NCBI GenBank assembly: GCA_027576995.1
Contig: JANBQC010000121.1
Location: 3,136 to 56,886 of the forward strand
DNA from: Dimargaris cristalligena
Lineage: Eukaryota; Kickxellomycota; Dimargaritomycetes; Dimargaritales; Dimargaritaceae
Reading direction: 5' to 3'
DNA length: 53,751 nucleotides
Shown here in pieces: positions 35,201 through 44,665 of this stretch; the stretch's first letter is position 1, and each line of letters opens with the position of its first letter. A program made the position numbers and the translations under genes. The notes beneath the pieces were generated by a model, which ran no database searches, was not told the origin of the DNA, and saw only the letters and a list, made by a program, of their open reading frames with translations.

Positions 35201-36950
35201 TGAGGCGCTTGTTGAGGGTGCGGCTGTATTTCTTAATGGCCAGGGCGTACATGACGATGGTGGCGTCCTCGACCTCGGGGTCGTGGGTCTGGTGGACCTT
35301 GTTGGTGAGTAGGAAGCAGGCCTTGGCCCGGTGGGCGCCCACTTGGTTCAGGCTGGAGAAGGAGGTGGGGGAGCCCCGGACATACTTGACCCGGTTCACG
35401 AAGCTGGGGTCGGCCAGGATATTGGCCACGTCTTCGCTGGGCTCGTCGTTGTCCATGATGACTACCACGGTGTTGACGGTGATGAGGCCGTGGTCCTCGC
35501 AAAAGAACTCGCGCAGGAACTCGAAAAGGGAGGTGGGCTCCATCTTGCCCACCAGCAGGACATGGCTCTGGTGGGTGGCGGGGGTAAAATGGGTGGGGTA
35601 CTTGCTGGTCCGGGACATGAGGGTCAGGAGCTCGGACAGGTTGGTGGGGATAAAGACGGCCCCCACAATCATAATGTACAGAATGACGATGCGGGTGAAG
35701 GTGTTGTCCGGTACCAGGTTGGTGCTCAGGCCCGAGGTACTACTCACGGTGGTGAAGAAAAAGGCCTCGCCGAAATCGAGCAGCGCGTCGGTGGGCTTCC
35801 GCTGGATGTAGGTGACCATATGGACAAAGGCACTCACCGTCAACAGGGTGAAGAGGATACCGCAGGCCAGGCGGAGGGCCTTGCGGGTGATGGCCGAAAA
35901 GGCGAAGATGCCGTTTTTGACGGGCACCAGACAATTGAAGACGGTCATTTGCAGGCGGATGATACGCAGCGGGTAGACGAAGATGAGTAAATCGGCGCTC
36001 ATGAACGAGTCCTCGATGGACTGGTCCAGCTGGGCCCAGAAAAAGGCCAGGATGGGGGGCAGGGTGGCAAGCAGGGTAACCAGGGACATGTACGAGAAGA
36101 AGTACTGGGAGAAGTCCACGGCCAGGTAGTAGCGGGGCAGGAACAGCAGCAGAAGTGTCCATGCGGCGCCCATGTCGAACATTTGGGCGGTCAGGGGAAG
36201 CATGGCCGATTTTTCGGTCACGTACTGGGTGTTCCAGATGTAGACCATGACAAAAATGAGGTTAATGAGGGCATCCACCAGGTCCCAGATACGGCCGACG
36301 CGGGAGGTGTCAATGTAGAAGGCCAGGCGCTGCCGGAGAGCCGGGGCCATGCCCACGTGGGAGGCTTGGCGGCGGGTGGCCTCGCGGGCGGCCCGGTAGC
36401 TCTGGTCGGTGGAAAAGGCCTCGAAGGGGGTAAAGTCATCGCGCGGGTAGGTGTCGAACACGGACATGGCCCGACTGCCCTCCGGGTTGTCCGCCCCGGG
36501 GGTCTCGGCAAGGCCGGAGTCAACGGCGGGGTCCCGCGCGCCGTCGGGCATATCCAGAGTGACCGAAGAGCGGATGGTGCGCAGGGCGCGGCGCCGCACA
36601 AGACTGGGGTACTGGGGGGAGGTGTGGCGGCCGTGAAAGGTGCCGTAAGATTGCATGGGGTCCTGGCCCTCGCCGGCAGGGCTATCCAGCGAGGCGGTCC
36701 GGACGCGGGACCGGCGGTGCAGGCCCGTGGGCACGTCCAGCAGACTAGGTTCGGAGGGCGGGGTGGTGTCCCCGAACGAGCGGGGTCGCTGACTTTGCAT
36801 AAGAGCGTCTTCCTCCACTAGGCCCTGGACCCGGCTTCGCTTGGCCGGGTCCTGCTCCCGTAAGGAGCGGTGACCGACCTTTCGGAAACGAATGTGGGAG
36901 GGGTCGGCATCGGCTGGGTTCGGCTGGGCGGGGGGTTCGTCCTGGACCAT
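32244..36950 (-). CDS. Slo/BK-like channel with two RCK domains and an unusual pore
   Basis: This is a single-exon protein of 1568 residues. The ATG context is CACCATGG. After a disordered N-terminus, hydrophobic segments fit S1-S6 (about 205-440): an S4-like PLRIIRLQMTVF, a pore loop, then an S6 leading to ELLTLMSRTSKY. RCK1 follows from about 455 (HVLLVGKMEPTSLFEFL, RAKACFLLTNK, DPEVEDATIVMYALAIK, ELRLGLLAQSCI), closely resembling Slo1. A roughly 400-residue disordered linker holds an acidic run (EDDDDD, near residue 917). RCK2 runs from about 1196 to the end (DHLVICDTG, KAVILSG, VEFIHRENMKFV). Slo channels are K+ channels gated by calcium and voltage. Here the filter position reads TSGLS (405-409) instead of TVGYG, so K+ selectivity is doubtful. 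The acidic run lies between the RCK domains, not at the calcium-bowl site. Confidence 0.88.
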   Translation of the reverse strand: MVQDEPPAQPNPADADPSHIRFRKVGHRSLREQDPAKRSRVQGLVEEDALMQSQRPRSFGDTTPPSEPSLLDVPTGLHRRSRVRTASLDSPAGEGQDPMQSYGTFHGRHTSPQYPSLVRRRALRTIRSSVTLDMPDGARDPAVDSGLAETPGADNPEGSRAMSVFDTYPRDDFTPFEAFSTDQSYRAAREATRRQASHVGMAPALRQRLAFYIDTSRVGRIWDLVDALINLIFVMVYIWNTQYVTEKSAMLPLTAQMFDMGAAWTLLLLFLPRYYLAVDFSQYFFSYMSLVTLLATLPPILAFFWAQLDQSIEDSFMSADLLIFVYPLRIIRLQMTVFNCLVPVKNGIFAFSAITRKALRLACGILFTLLTVSAFVHMVTYIQRKPTDALLDFGEAFFFTTVSSTSGLSTNLVPDNTFTRIVILYIMIVGAVFIPTNLSELLTLMSRTSKYPTHFTPATHQSHVLLVGKMEPTSLFEFLREFFCEDHGLITVNTVVVIMDNDEPSEDVANILADPSFVNRVKYVRGSPTSFSSLNQVGAHRAKACFLLTNKVHQTHDPEVEDATIVMYALAIKKYSRTLNKRLKLYAQVLIPETETHLEYLATRTICVDELRLGLLAQSCIVPGFASLMHLLTTSITDSTCDQILESLQGRPRMSWIREYIRGATQEIYPITFSEFLVGRSFNQVAETLYAHFGATLFALRLRVPDWETAQGSEQPTGKKWLLVINPSNHILQGDETGFIIATTSETAEAISKFGAGYTPQPATVGTDALPPEYQPLLFGSSDFQSIPVAASPHPAPAAGPSLPSAASGDLGLLDESGVGQADMDNPSRAIPAEDRAPTLRSIPSIPPPKDTRPGSGIDPALLTADTAALIAAGPEAPDVNEAFSDYEASSSLEQLSPGFDTRKADLVFMAPSDDGEDDDDDSHGHSSDDEALERSRARRAAPTQVNTGVPPPLPSSSTAGPSTPKAAAGVVDDVASPPSLDRQCSGPGPAEPESQATRTRNAILKKNLKHAEAAAMAEMGTEDMEMEVEAEAEAEAATEVTSEADTKGTAAPGDSGVSEADNIPRTCTDPPLNKSSSAGAGPTPRSSAEASRASLDEAPSGTERKTGKTPKFVSAIASGLRSVFHENETTRAVKPAEAPVSTVAAAESNRPMAVVSDPPAKESSALVQSAKKSSVAPVTSAPADPFYTLPRNLTDHLVICDTGTTFPPNLEYFISCIRAPHRRQPTAPGPTRSGPLLTTMPVVILTKNEPDPVQQRLLQNFGQVYMVRGSALIRKDLFRAKIHLAEKAVILSGLKSQSSDVSQRTADSSALLAVLNIESLAQDGDFFIVVEFIHRENMKFVGESETVPIDEVYAQAVLRPSFMSGHVFAPCMLDTLICQTYYNNHLLDIVKHLIFSHRGADDSVQLYASPSIQQQQLAVSSESNVITAVPSQVGLASQGKPTPSSSGPPPGEPTQGSAKPQVERSNSGSGASIFSTASSIDENEVPSAPELFGHMFLISVPESYIGRLYLTLFTELCRNHHAIALGLYRAVSHNKHPLCYVLVNPGSTMALRRGDRVYVLSSREPNL

Positions 36951-37220
36951 GGTGCAAAACTAGAGTCGAGGAGGGGGAAGGGCGCACGGGGAATCGGCGG
37001 GCCGGGGAAGAGACGAGCCGAATGGACAAGGCGAGCTGGGCGGAAAAGGTGGGGGGAGGTGTGTGATTGTGGGGAGCGGGTAAAAATGCCACCCCTATTG
37101 GCGGTCTACTATCAAGACACTTGGGTAGAGGGGAATTAGCAACCAACACGGCGAGCGTGAAAAAAGTAGCAATGGGAGGAGGGCTAGTGATGGAGGGGCC
37201 AGGTAATATAATGGGCGAGA

Positions 37221-37228
37221 TATAAAAG
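37221..37228 (+). promoter_or_regulatory. Canonical TATA box motif, target unclear
   Basis: TATAAAAG on the plus strand. It points away from the channel gene (minus) and is 2.3 kb from the WD40 gene start. The nearest plus-strand start is an ATG at 37393, opening a 102-codon frame of unknown nature. Confidence 0.3.
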
Positions 37229-39397
37229 ACGCACAACGCCCAGGGGGGGTCTTAATTGAGAACCCCGTTGTGTTGTACGAGAACCAGGTGAGCTGCCTAT
37301 TGACCACCTCCAGTGTTGGCCGGGACGGCCTCGCATCTGGGCTACCGCCCCACACCTGAGCGGGACTGCGAAGGGTTTGCAGGAGGAGAGTGATGCGTTG
37401 CCATGCGGACCTGCCAGTACAGTTCCCGTCTTGGCGCGATTTGCCATGGACTGGGGCCAGTGAGCCCGCTGTACGTTTTGAAGTGATAGCCCTAACTGGG
37501 CCAAAGGAATGCGGCTGGGGCTGGGATCACTCGGCTATGCGGTTCGGACGGACTGGAGGTCGGATTGAATTGCGGCGAGTTAGACAGTCGGGCGAAACAT
37601 TTTGGAAGAACGACGGGGATATCGCCCCATTTAGAAATGCCTGGGTTGGTTTGTTTGGCATGAGCGCAGTGGGTTGTTGTTGTTGGCGGGGGCATATCTG
37701 ATAGGCAACCTATTCCTAAATAGCCTGGATTCCCATCAACATCGCTTTCCTTATCCCAGGAAATGAGGTAACGGGCGGACGCTGTACTAGATTGAAACGG
37801 AAATTAAAGAACGATTGCGGCGCTATTTTATGGGCTGGGATTGGTCCAAGAGCGCCCGCCCACTTTGGCGGGGTTGAATCGGCAATTCGAGTCCGCTGGG
37901 GATGCACCTTCTCGGTTACAACGACCGAGGAGGGGGGAGTGTCTAGTGGAATCGACCACCGGACTAGGTTATTATATACAGGAATGTGTGGGTGTGGAAT
38001 TGACGACCAGGCAGTAGGTCGACGAAGGGCCCGTCTGAAAAAAAGGGCATCTCTAACTAACCCTAACTAACTCGTCGCCACGAATGATTCTAATCCTCTA
38101 AGGGGTGCTTTTTTATTAGAGGAGCGCGGGGACCGTGTCCAATCGGAGCGCATCCCCAAACCTCCGGTATCGCAGTAGCCAAACTAACCCTCTAGCCGAA
38201 TCACGTGGACTGGTCAGATTAAAGGAGCTCGGGCGTAATGGAATGGCTCGGCATAGGATAATTAAAGCAGATGAGGGGGGTATGGATTCTCGGCCTGGAG
38301 AGTGTAATCTTCTAATAGCTAGGTTGCTTAAAGACACGTTAAATTTATTTAGTGTGAGTAAAGCCCACGTAATGCCTACAGTCGCCTGGATCCACGGACT
38401 ACCCCATGGTTAACAATCCCAACCCATTCTTGGGACATTCTTCTATACTCCGCTTAGCCAGCGTACTGCTTTAGAGTAACGGGTGCTTGATGCTTCACCA
38501 CCAGCAGCCCCTAGTGCCAATCTAAGACGCAGCCCGCCTAAAATTACAGTGCCGGGTTATAGAGGGGAGGTAGTTTGTAATTCAAATGAATAAGGGGGAT
38601 GCCCTTATTAATACCATTTTGGCAACAGGCCCTTTCGCGATTGAGAGAGTCCCATAGGGCGGCTTTGCTTCATCGTGCATGAGGCGTGCTTTATCAATAA
38701 CTCCTGCAGTTTCTCTTGCCCAATATCCTCGACTGCTTTCGGCCAGCCCATTATCAGCTTCCTGGCGCGACCTACTCGAGATAATGGCATTAAACGATCG
38801 TTATTAGAACTCCCCTGCCGAGTAATGCGAAGCAAATGGGTTGTATAATTTCCTGCCATCGTGTGATTAAATGTTTTATACCGAAAGCAGTTGTTGCCAG
38901 TTGTTTGCACGCAACATCAAACCACGTTGTCTCATTTGTTTCTATACCCTAACCCTAAAGTCGGGCTGGTCATTTGTTCCACGCCGCCAAGGACTACTTG
39001 GCTAATTAAGTAGGGTGATCATAATATATGGAAGCTATTGGGTGTATTTATAGTATCATTCGCTCCACAGTGGACTAGATGAGAGCAAACCCCGCCAGCC
39101 GATTCGTCACTATGTGTGTCCCTCTCTTCCTCTTTTATTAATGAGGCGAGGGTGAAGAAGAAAAATGGATTTGCGTCACTCAATTCGGCAGTCCGACTCT
39201 TGGAAAAGCCCTGGCAGGTTATATTTAATAGCGGCGGCTGCTGCTTTAGATGCTTAGGCGGTGCGGCCGCATTCTCTTACTCACCCACCTATTCCTCAGT
39301 GAATGGATAGAATGGCTTGCCGCTCTGTTGACTATAGGCCCTGGAAACCAGCCCTACTAAGCTATTGTGTTGCGCAGTATAGGCAGCCCCTCAGTTT

Positions 39398-39418
39398 ATA
39401 TTTATTTATTTATTTATT
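39398..39418. repeat. (TTTA)n simple repeat
   Basis: A tetranucleotide run about 105 bases before the start of the WD40 gene, within its promoter or leader. Confidence 0.75.
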
Positions 39419-39523
39419 ACTTCCCTTTCCTTTCTTTATGTTATTCAATTTTATTTTCCTTCAAGCCCATTCCCGTCCATTGCCCAGGTAGACGCTTCGG
39501 GGTCTCTATGCTACAATTCACCC

Positions 39524-42500
39524 ATGAGCTTTACTCGCCGTCGCACCAAAAAGGACGCTGCACCAACGGCTTCCGTAAGTTTATGCCCTGACCCCCCCTG
39601 CTAACGCCATACGATCCCGTGGTTCGCAACGGCCTAACCCTCTAACCTCATTGCCCCACTACTACGTCCCTAACGGTAACTTCCCACTGCTTTGCCTATC
39701 CCTCTTGCAATAGCTCCGTCTGGAGCAGCTAGTCGGGTTGACCACTACCCGCTCTAGCCAGTGTGCCGCCCACCCCTTCCTGGCCCAGGTCATCGCCTAC
39801 ACCGCCGGCTGTACCGTGGTCATATACGACCATGTGGCCAACCACCAGCTCGGCTTCCTGTGCGCTGACCGTACGCGCTACTCGGTCCAGGAACTGGTCC
39901 AGCGTCGTCACCAGGCCGCGGCGTCTCTCCAGCCGGCCATGGCCAATCCCCTGCCTTTTCTATCCCCCCAGCTTGGCGGCCACTTCCCGACGGACCTGTC
40001 CGCCCATTTTCCCGACTCGACCAAGGCCACTTGGCGCCCTATTCCCCCCAAGACCGTCTCCTGCATCGCCTTTTCCCCTGACGGCCAGTATATGGTCCTG
40101 GGGGAGACGGGCCACCAGCCCCGCGTGCTCGTGTTTGACTGGCGGACCGGCTCCATCCTGGCCGAGCTGCTGGGCCATAAGTTCGGCGTCGTGGCCGTGC
40201 GCTTTTCCCCCGATCTCTGCCACGTGGTCTCCGTCGGGAAGCACCACGACGGGTTTATTAACGTGTGGGACTGGCGGACCGGCGAGAAGGTGGGGTCCAA
40301 CCGGGCCACCACCAAGATCCATAGCCTGGCCTTTGCTCCCGATGGCTCCTTCTTCGTCACCGTCGGTATCCGTCACGTCAAATTCTGGTACTTCAAGGAC
40401 CGCGACGGCGCCTCTTCTAAAACGCTCGATCAGGTGGCCATTGTGGAGGGCCGGTCGGGCATCCTGGGGGACCAGCGCAACAATACCTTTGTCGAAGTGG
40501 TGGTTCTGGATCAGCCAGCCACCCCTCACGATGCCCCGCCCGGTCTCCGCGAACCGCCCCAGGGGCCAGCCCCACCGACCCTGCGCAAGTCCCGACCCGG
40601 CTCCTCGGGGCGGTCGGACAGCGGGTCGGAAGGGGATGTTGGTCGGGGCGTACCCTGTGTCTACGCCCTTACCGGCAGCGGCGTGCTATGCTTATTCGGC
40701 CAGGCCCAGCGCACCCTCAATAAGTGGGTGGATACCCGGATTCCGCGGGCCACCTCCCTGGTGGCTAACGACCGCTATCTGTTTTGCAGCGGCGCGGGAG
40801 GCTTGGTGCGGGTGTTTGATATTCTGACCCTGGCCTACATTGTCACCCTGCCCGTCCCGGCTCGGCCCTCCCGCCGGGTTCGCCCGGCCCTCTGGCACGC
40901 CGACGGCCCCGTCCCACCGCCACCGGACGACTCCTTGACTGATAGCACGGACTCCATGGAAGCCCGGGCCCCCACCGTCCTGGCTAGTTGCCTAACCGCC
41001 CCACCCGGCCCCTCGACCCGGGACCAGTGCCTGGTCGCCATTGACGGCGACCGGTCCCTCCGGATTTGGGACTTATCACCTCTGCCCTCGGGGGCGGTGT
41101 GGCCCGATGCCCACCTGGCCTTCCACCAGGGCTGTGTATGGGGTGTCGAGCGGCTGCTTCATCCGTCGGCCTCCCCCACCCTGGCCCGCTCCTTCCTCAC
41201 CTTCTCCAGCGATGAGACGGTCCGCTGGTGGCAGCTGGCGGGGCCCTGCGCCGCCCCATCCCCCGACGAGGTCCAGCCCGAGTGGCTGCTGGAGACCCTC
41301 GCAGTGGGCGCCGGGGATGGCCTCCCTTCCCACATGCACCCCAACCTACTCCCGGCCGCCCTAACGGGTCCGCTCGCGGGTCCCTCCGTCTTTGACGAGA
41401 CTCCGCCCGCCCCCGCCCTTCCGACGTCCACCAAGGGTATCCGCTCCCTGCGGGTCAGCCCCGACGGCCGCTTGATCGTCATGGGGGACCGCCGGGGCCA
41501 TGTCCATATTTACGACATTCACTGCCGAATCCACCTCACCTCCTTTGAGGCCCACGAGTCCGAAATTCTGGCCCTCGATATCACCGCCCTGTCCCCTTCT
41601 GAGAGCTGCACCCCCAGCCGGAACTGCGAGTACCTGTTGGCCACGGCGAGTCGGGACCGGCTGATTCACATTTTCCACCTGTATTCGGACGGTCTCTACC
41701 GCTGGCGGCACATTCAAAGCCTCGACGACCATTCGTCCTCGGTGGTCCGGGTCCGTTTTGCCGAGCGTGGCCTCAAAATCGTGAGCTGTAGTCTCGATAA
41801 AAGCGTCATGTTTCGCTACCGGGCCAAGGCGATCCACCACTCCACCGACCTGGCTTCGTTTCCGCCCTACACCCTGCTGCAGCATTTTCACGGCCGGAGT
41901 ACCGTCAATGACTTCGCCGTGGATCACAAGGAGGAATACCTCTACGGCGTGACCCAGGACCGCTCTCTGTTGGTTTTCAACTTGCAGCACGGCAAACTCG
42001 CCCGCACCGTCCGGCCGGACCCGAACGAACTGGTCCGGGCCCCACCGGTGGTGCTAACCGCTCTGCCCGCTACCGATAAGAGTGCCCCCCCTACCCCCGC
42101 CTCGATTCCCCCCGGCTCATCCGCCACCGCCACCCCGCCCCCCCTGCCGCCATCGGCCCAGAATACGCCCCCCACCTCCCGCACCTCGGACCGAGCCCGG
42201 CGGCGCTCCCTGGCCACCCCCTCTACCTCGTCCTCGTCCGGGGGACTCCCCGCTACCACTAGCCCATTGCCCCCCCCCTTGGTGGCGATTGCCGTGCCGC
42301 CCCCCAATCGCAGCCCCGGCTCCTGTTTCGTAAAGCCCGGTCCCACCCCCGACTATGGGTTGACCAAGATTGCCCTCAACCGCTCGAGTTCCTTGGCCGC
42401 CCTGGCGGGGTCCGATAAAGCCGTTCGCTTGGTCGATTTGGCCACGGGCCAGTTGGTGGCCGCGGCGTACGGGCCGTCGGAGCCCATCACCGGCATCACC

Positions 42501-43862
42501 TTTTCCGGCCCGAAGGACGACCGTATTGTGATTACCGCGGCTGACGGCTGCGTTTCAGTCTGGGCCCTGGATCTGACCCCCGCGAACGCTGCTTCGCCTC
42601 CGACCCTGGACGACAGTGTCCGCCCGGTGGGCTGGCGTACCATGTCCCGCAAAGGCAGCCTGGTATCCCTGGCCTCCAGCTACCACTCCCGCCAGAGTTA
42701 CGATGGTAGCCTGCCGGGGGACTCGGCCACGGCCTCCTTTACCGACACCCTACCGGGTGGGGACCCCCCTCTCCCGGACTTTCTCAATTTACCGCAGGAG
42801 GACGACCTCTTCTCGGAGTCATCCTCCCTGCACTCGTTCCTGGATTCCGAACCCACCGGATCCCTGGACCGCAGCGACCCTCCCCATTTGACCTATCACC
42901 CGCGCACCCCTCCACGCCTGCTTCTCCAGTCGTCCGACGGGTCACTGAATCATACGGCTGATTTGTACCCTGTCATTTCCCTCAATACCTTGGTTAATCA
43001 AGGCCGGTCCACCCCGTCACACGCCTCCCCCAAGGACCCCCGGGCCACCGCCCTGCGACTTGGCAAAGCTCAGCCCACCGCCAACGCCATTAGCAAACGG
43101 TTCGGTGCTTTGAAGGCCTCGCGGGACCCACTGTCCAACGCCAAATCCGGATCCGGTCGGCTAAGCCGCGCCCCGTACCAGGCCCTGGCCGCCGTACTAC
43201 AGGCCACCGGGGATGGCCAGCCCCGCCTGCCGCAGGGACCCGCCCTCGCGGCCCAACCGGTCCCCCAAGCCCCCGGCCGCGATGCTTCCCCCGCTCCGTC
43301 GTCCACCCCCCCGCGCGTCCAGGGGCACCCGGACTCCCCCCAGGGAGCCGACGCCTGTACCCCACCCCGCCGGCTGACTTCGTCCACGTCGCAGACCATC
43401 ACCGCGCAGTTCCGGCAGTACTCGTTAACCCGGTCCCCGCCCTATATGTTTTCGCCCAGCGGACCGTTCGCCCGGCCCGCCGATACCGAGGACCCCCCCG
43501 GTGCCCCGGCGCAGGATCAGCCGGGCTCGCCGCTCCGACGGGCTAAGCATGCCCTTGCCTCACTGCGGACAGCCCGGGACTTGTTGCGAACGCCTCCCTG
43601 TCCCTCCGACGAGGGCATCGCTGGGATTGCCCCGTGCCCCGAGTTGGCGTCGGTCCATCGGGAGATTGGCGGGGAGCTGGCTGAGTTGATGAGTTTAATG
43701 GGCCTTTCGAAGGGGACTGCGCTGGCCTCCCCCACCCGTGGAGTGGAGCCAGCTCCTAAGCCCATTGAGCAGTCCCTCCATGACTATTCGGAGCAACTCG
43801 TGGCCCTAGTGGCCCGTAAATTAGCCGCCTATAACCCGCGCGCGGCCTCTTCCCAGTATTAG
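39524..43862 (+). CDS. MABP1/WDR62-like WD40 scaffold protein, two exons
   Basis: Exon 1 (39524-39574, MSFTRRRTKKDAAPTAS) joins through a 139-base intron (GTAAGT...AATAG) to exon 2 (39714-43862), giving 1399 residues. LRLEQLVGLT, IAYTAGCTVVIYD, FSPDGQYMVLGETGHQPRV, LLGHKFGVVAVRFSPD and HVKFWYF match the start of the MABP1/WDR62 family, which carries tandem beta-propellers and scaffolds JNK signalling and spindle poles in animals. WD repeats continue to about residue 968, interrupted by a Pro/Ser-rich insert (about 800-893). The remainder is disordered and Pro/Ser-rich, ending in a helix (DYSEQLVALVARKLAAY) that may oligomerise. Without exon 1 there is no good ATG. The fungal role is unknown; a spindle or MAPK scaffold is inference. 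Confidence 0.88.
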
Positions 43863-44665
43863 GCCGAGCTTCTACTATTATTGGGTGGGATCCCACGTTT
43901 ATATTACGTATATAATATTTGCATTCCTTCGCTTTCAGTTGAATCCGAAAGCAGGGTGGCCGTCTTCCTCTCTGGGAAATACAGCGACCTAATGGCTTAA
44001 TAAATAGCCCTTGATTCCGTATGGATCGGTGTTGAGCCCCCTGTGAACCCGCTTACAGGTTTGGTGGCAGAGTTTAATCTGATGGCAATAGGCGCGGTGT
44101 CCACGCTAGCCCACGTCTTCATGGCGGCGCTCAGAAAACCGACGTTGGGGGCTCTAGAATCAATCACTGCTAGGAATCCCTTCCGACGGGTTCCACCTTT
44201 GAAGAGTCCCCCTCTAAGCGCATTTGTGCTGCAGTTCAGTCGGAACACCCCTCACCCCTCTTAATGAATAGCAACCCCGGTCCCCCCTTTTTTCATCATC
44301 GTACTTCTGCATTGAATTGCAATCGGCCTACCATGCTCATCATTAATCCCGTATTTTTAATTTATCAGATATTGATTGTTTGCACAAATATTCGGATGCG
44401 ACCGGTATATTTTGGTGGATCAGGGGGAGGGGGAGCGAATACCCGGCTGATGGATAACACTAGCCTGTAATAGAGTGCTCAAATATCATTGGGCGGATAC
44501 AAAAAAGGGTCGGGGGGTTGGGTACCCCACAATAAAGAGTGTGCGGCGCAGGCACTATTGCAACCAACTCGCATCCCGGCGCGAGGGGATGGAACATACC
44601 GATATAAAGAGGGGTTAAATGGTGGGGGAAGGGCGCTTCAAAGACCGAGAATAATAGAAGTGGTA
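43863..44665. other. Convergent spacer between the WD40 gene and RRN3
   Basis: This holds two opposed 3' flanks. Overlapping frames on both strands at 43997-44264 have fair amino-acid composition but no recognised domain. No RNA gene is seen. Confidence 0.45.
43999..44004 (+). terminator. Possible polyadenylation signal of the WD40 gene
   Basis: AATAAA lies 137 bases after the stop codon of the MABP1/WDR62-like gene. Confidence 0.4.

Larger units (their letters stand above)
36951..39523. other. Long divergent spacer between channel and WD40 genes
   Basis: This stretch of about 2.6 kb separates two outward-facing genes. No gene is recognised. Items of note: a canonical TATAAAAG on the plus strand at 37221-37228; a 102-codon plus frame from 37393; a 100-codon minus frame at 38608-38910 (AGNYTTHLLRITRQ); short TAACCC motifs near 38063 and 38948, not tandem; and a (TTTA)n tract near 39398. 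Promoters of both flanking genes must lie at the two ends. Confidence 0.45.

Noticed and set aside
35200..35990. 203- and 219-codon plus-strand frames over the channel pore and RCK1 region
   Set aside because: They are antisense to strongly conserved sense motifs and lack any domain.
38940..38965. Telomere-like CCCTAACCCTAA
   Set aside because: Only two units, with no tandem array. Similar short motifs near 1319 and 38063 are also isolated.
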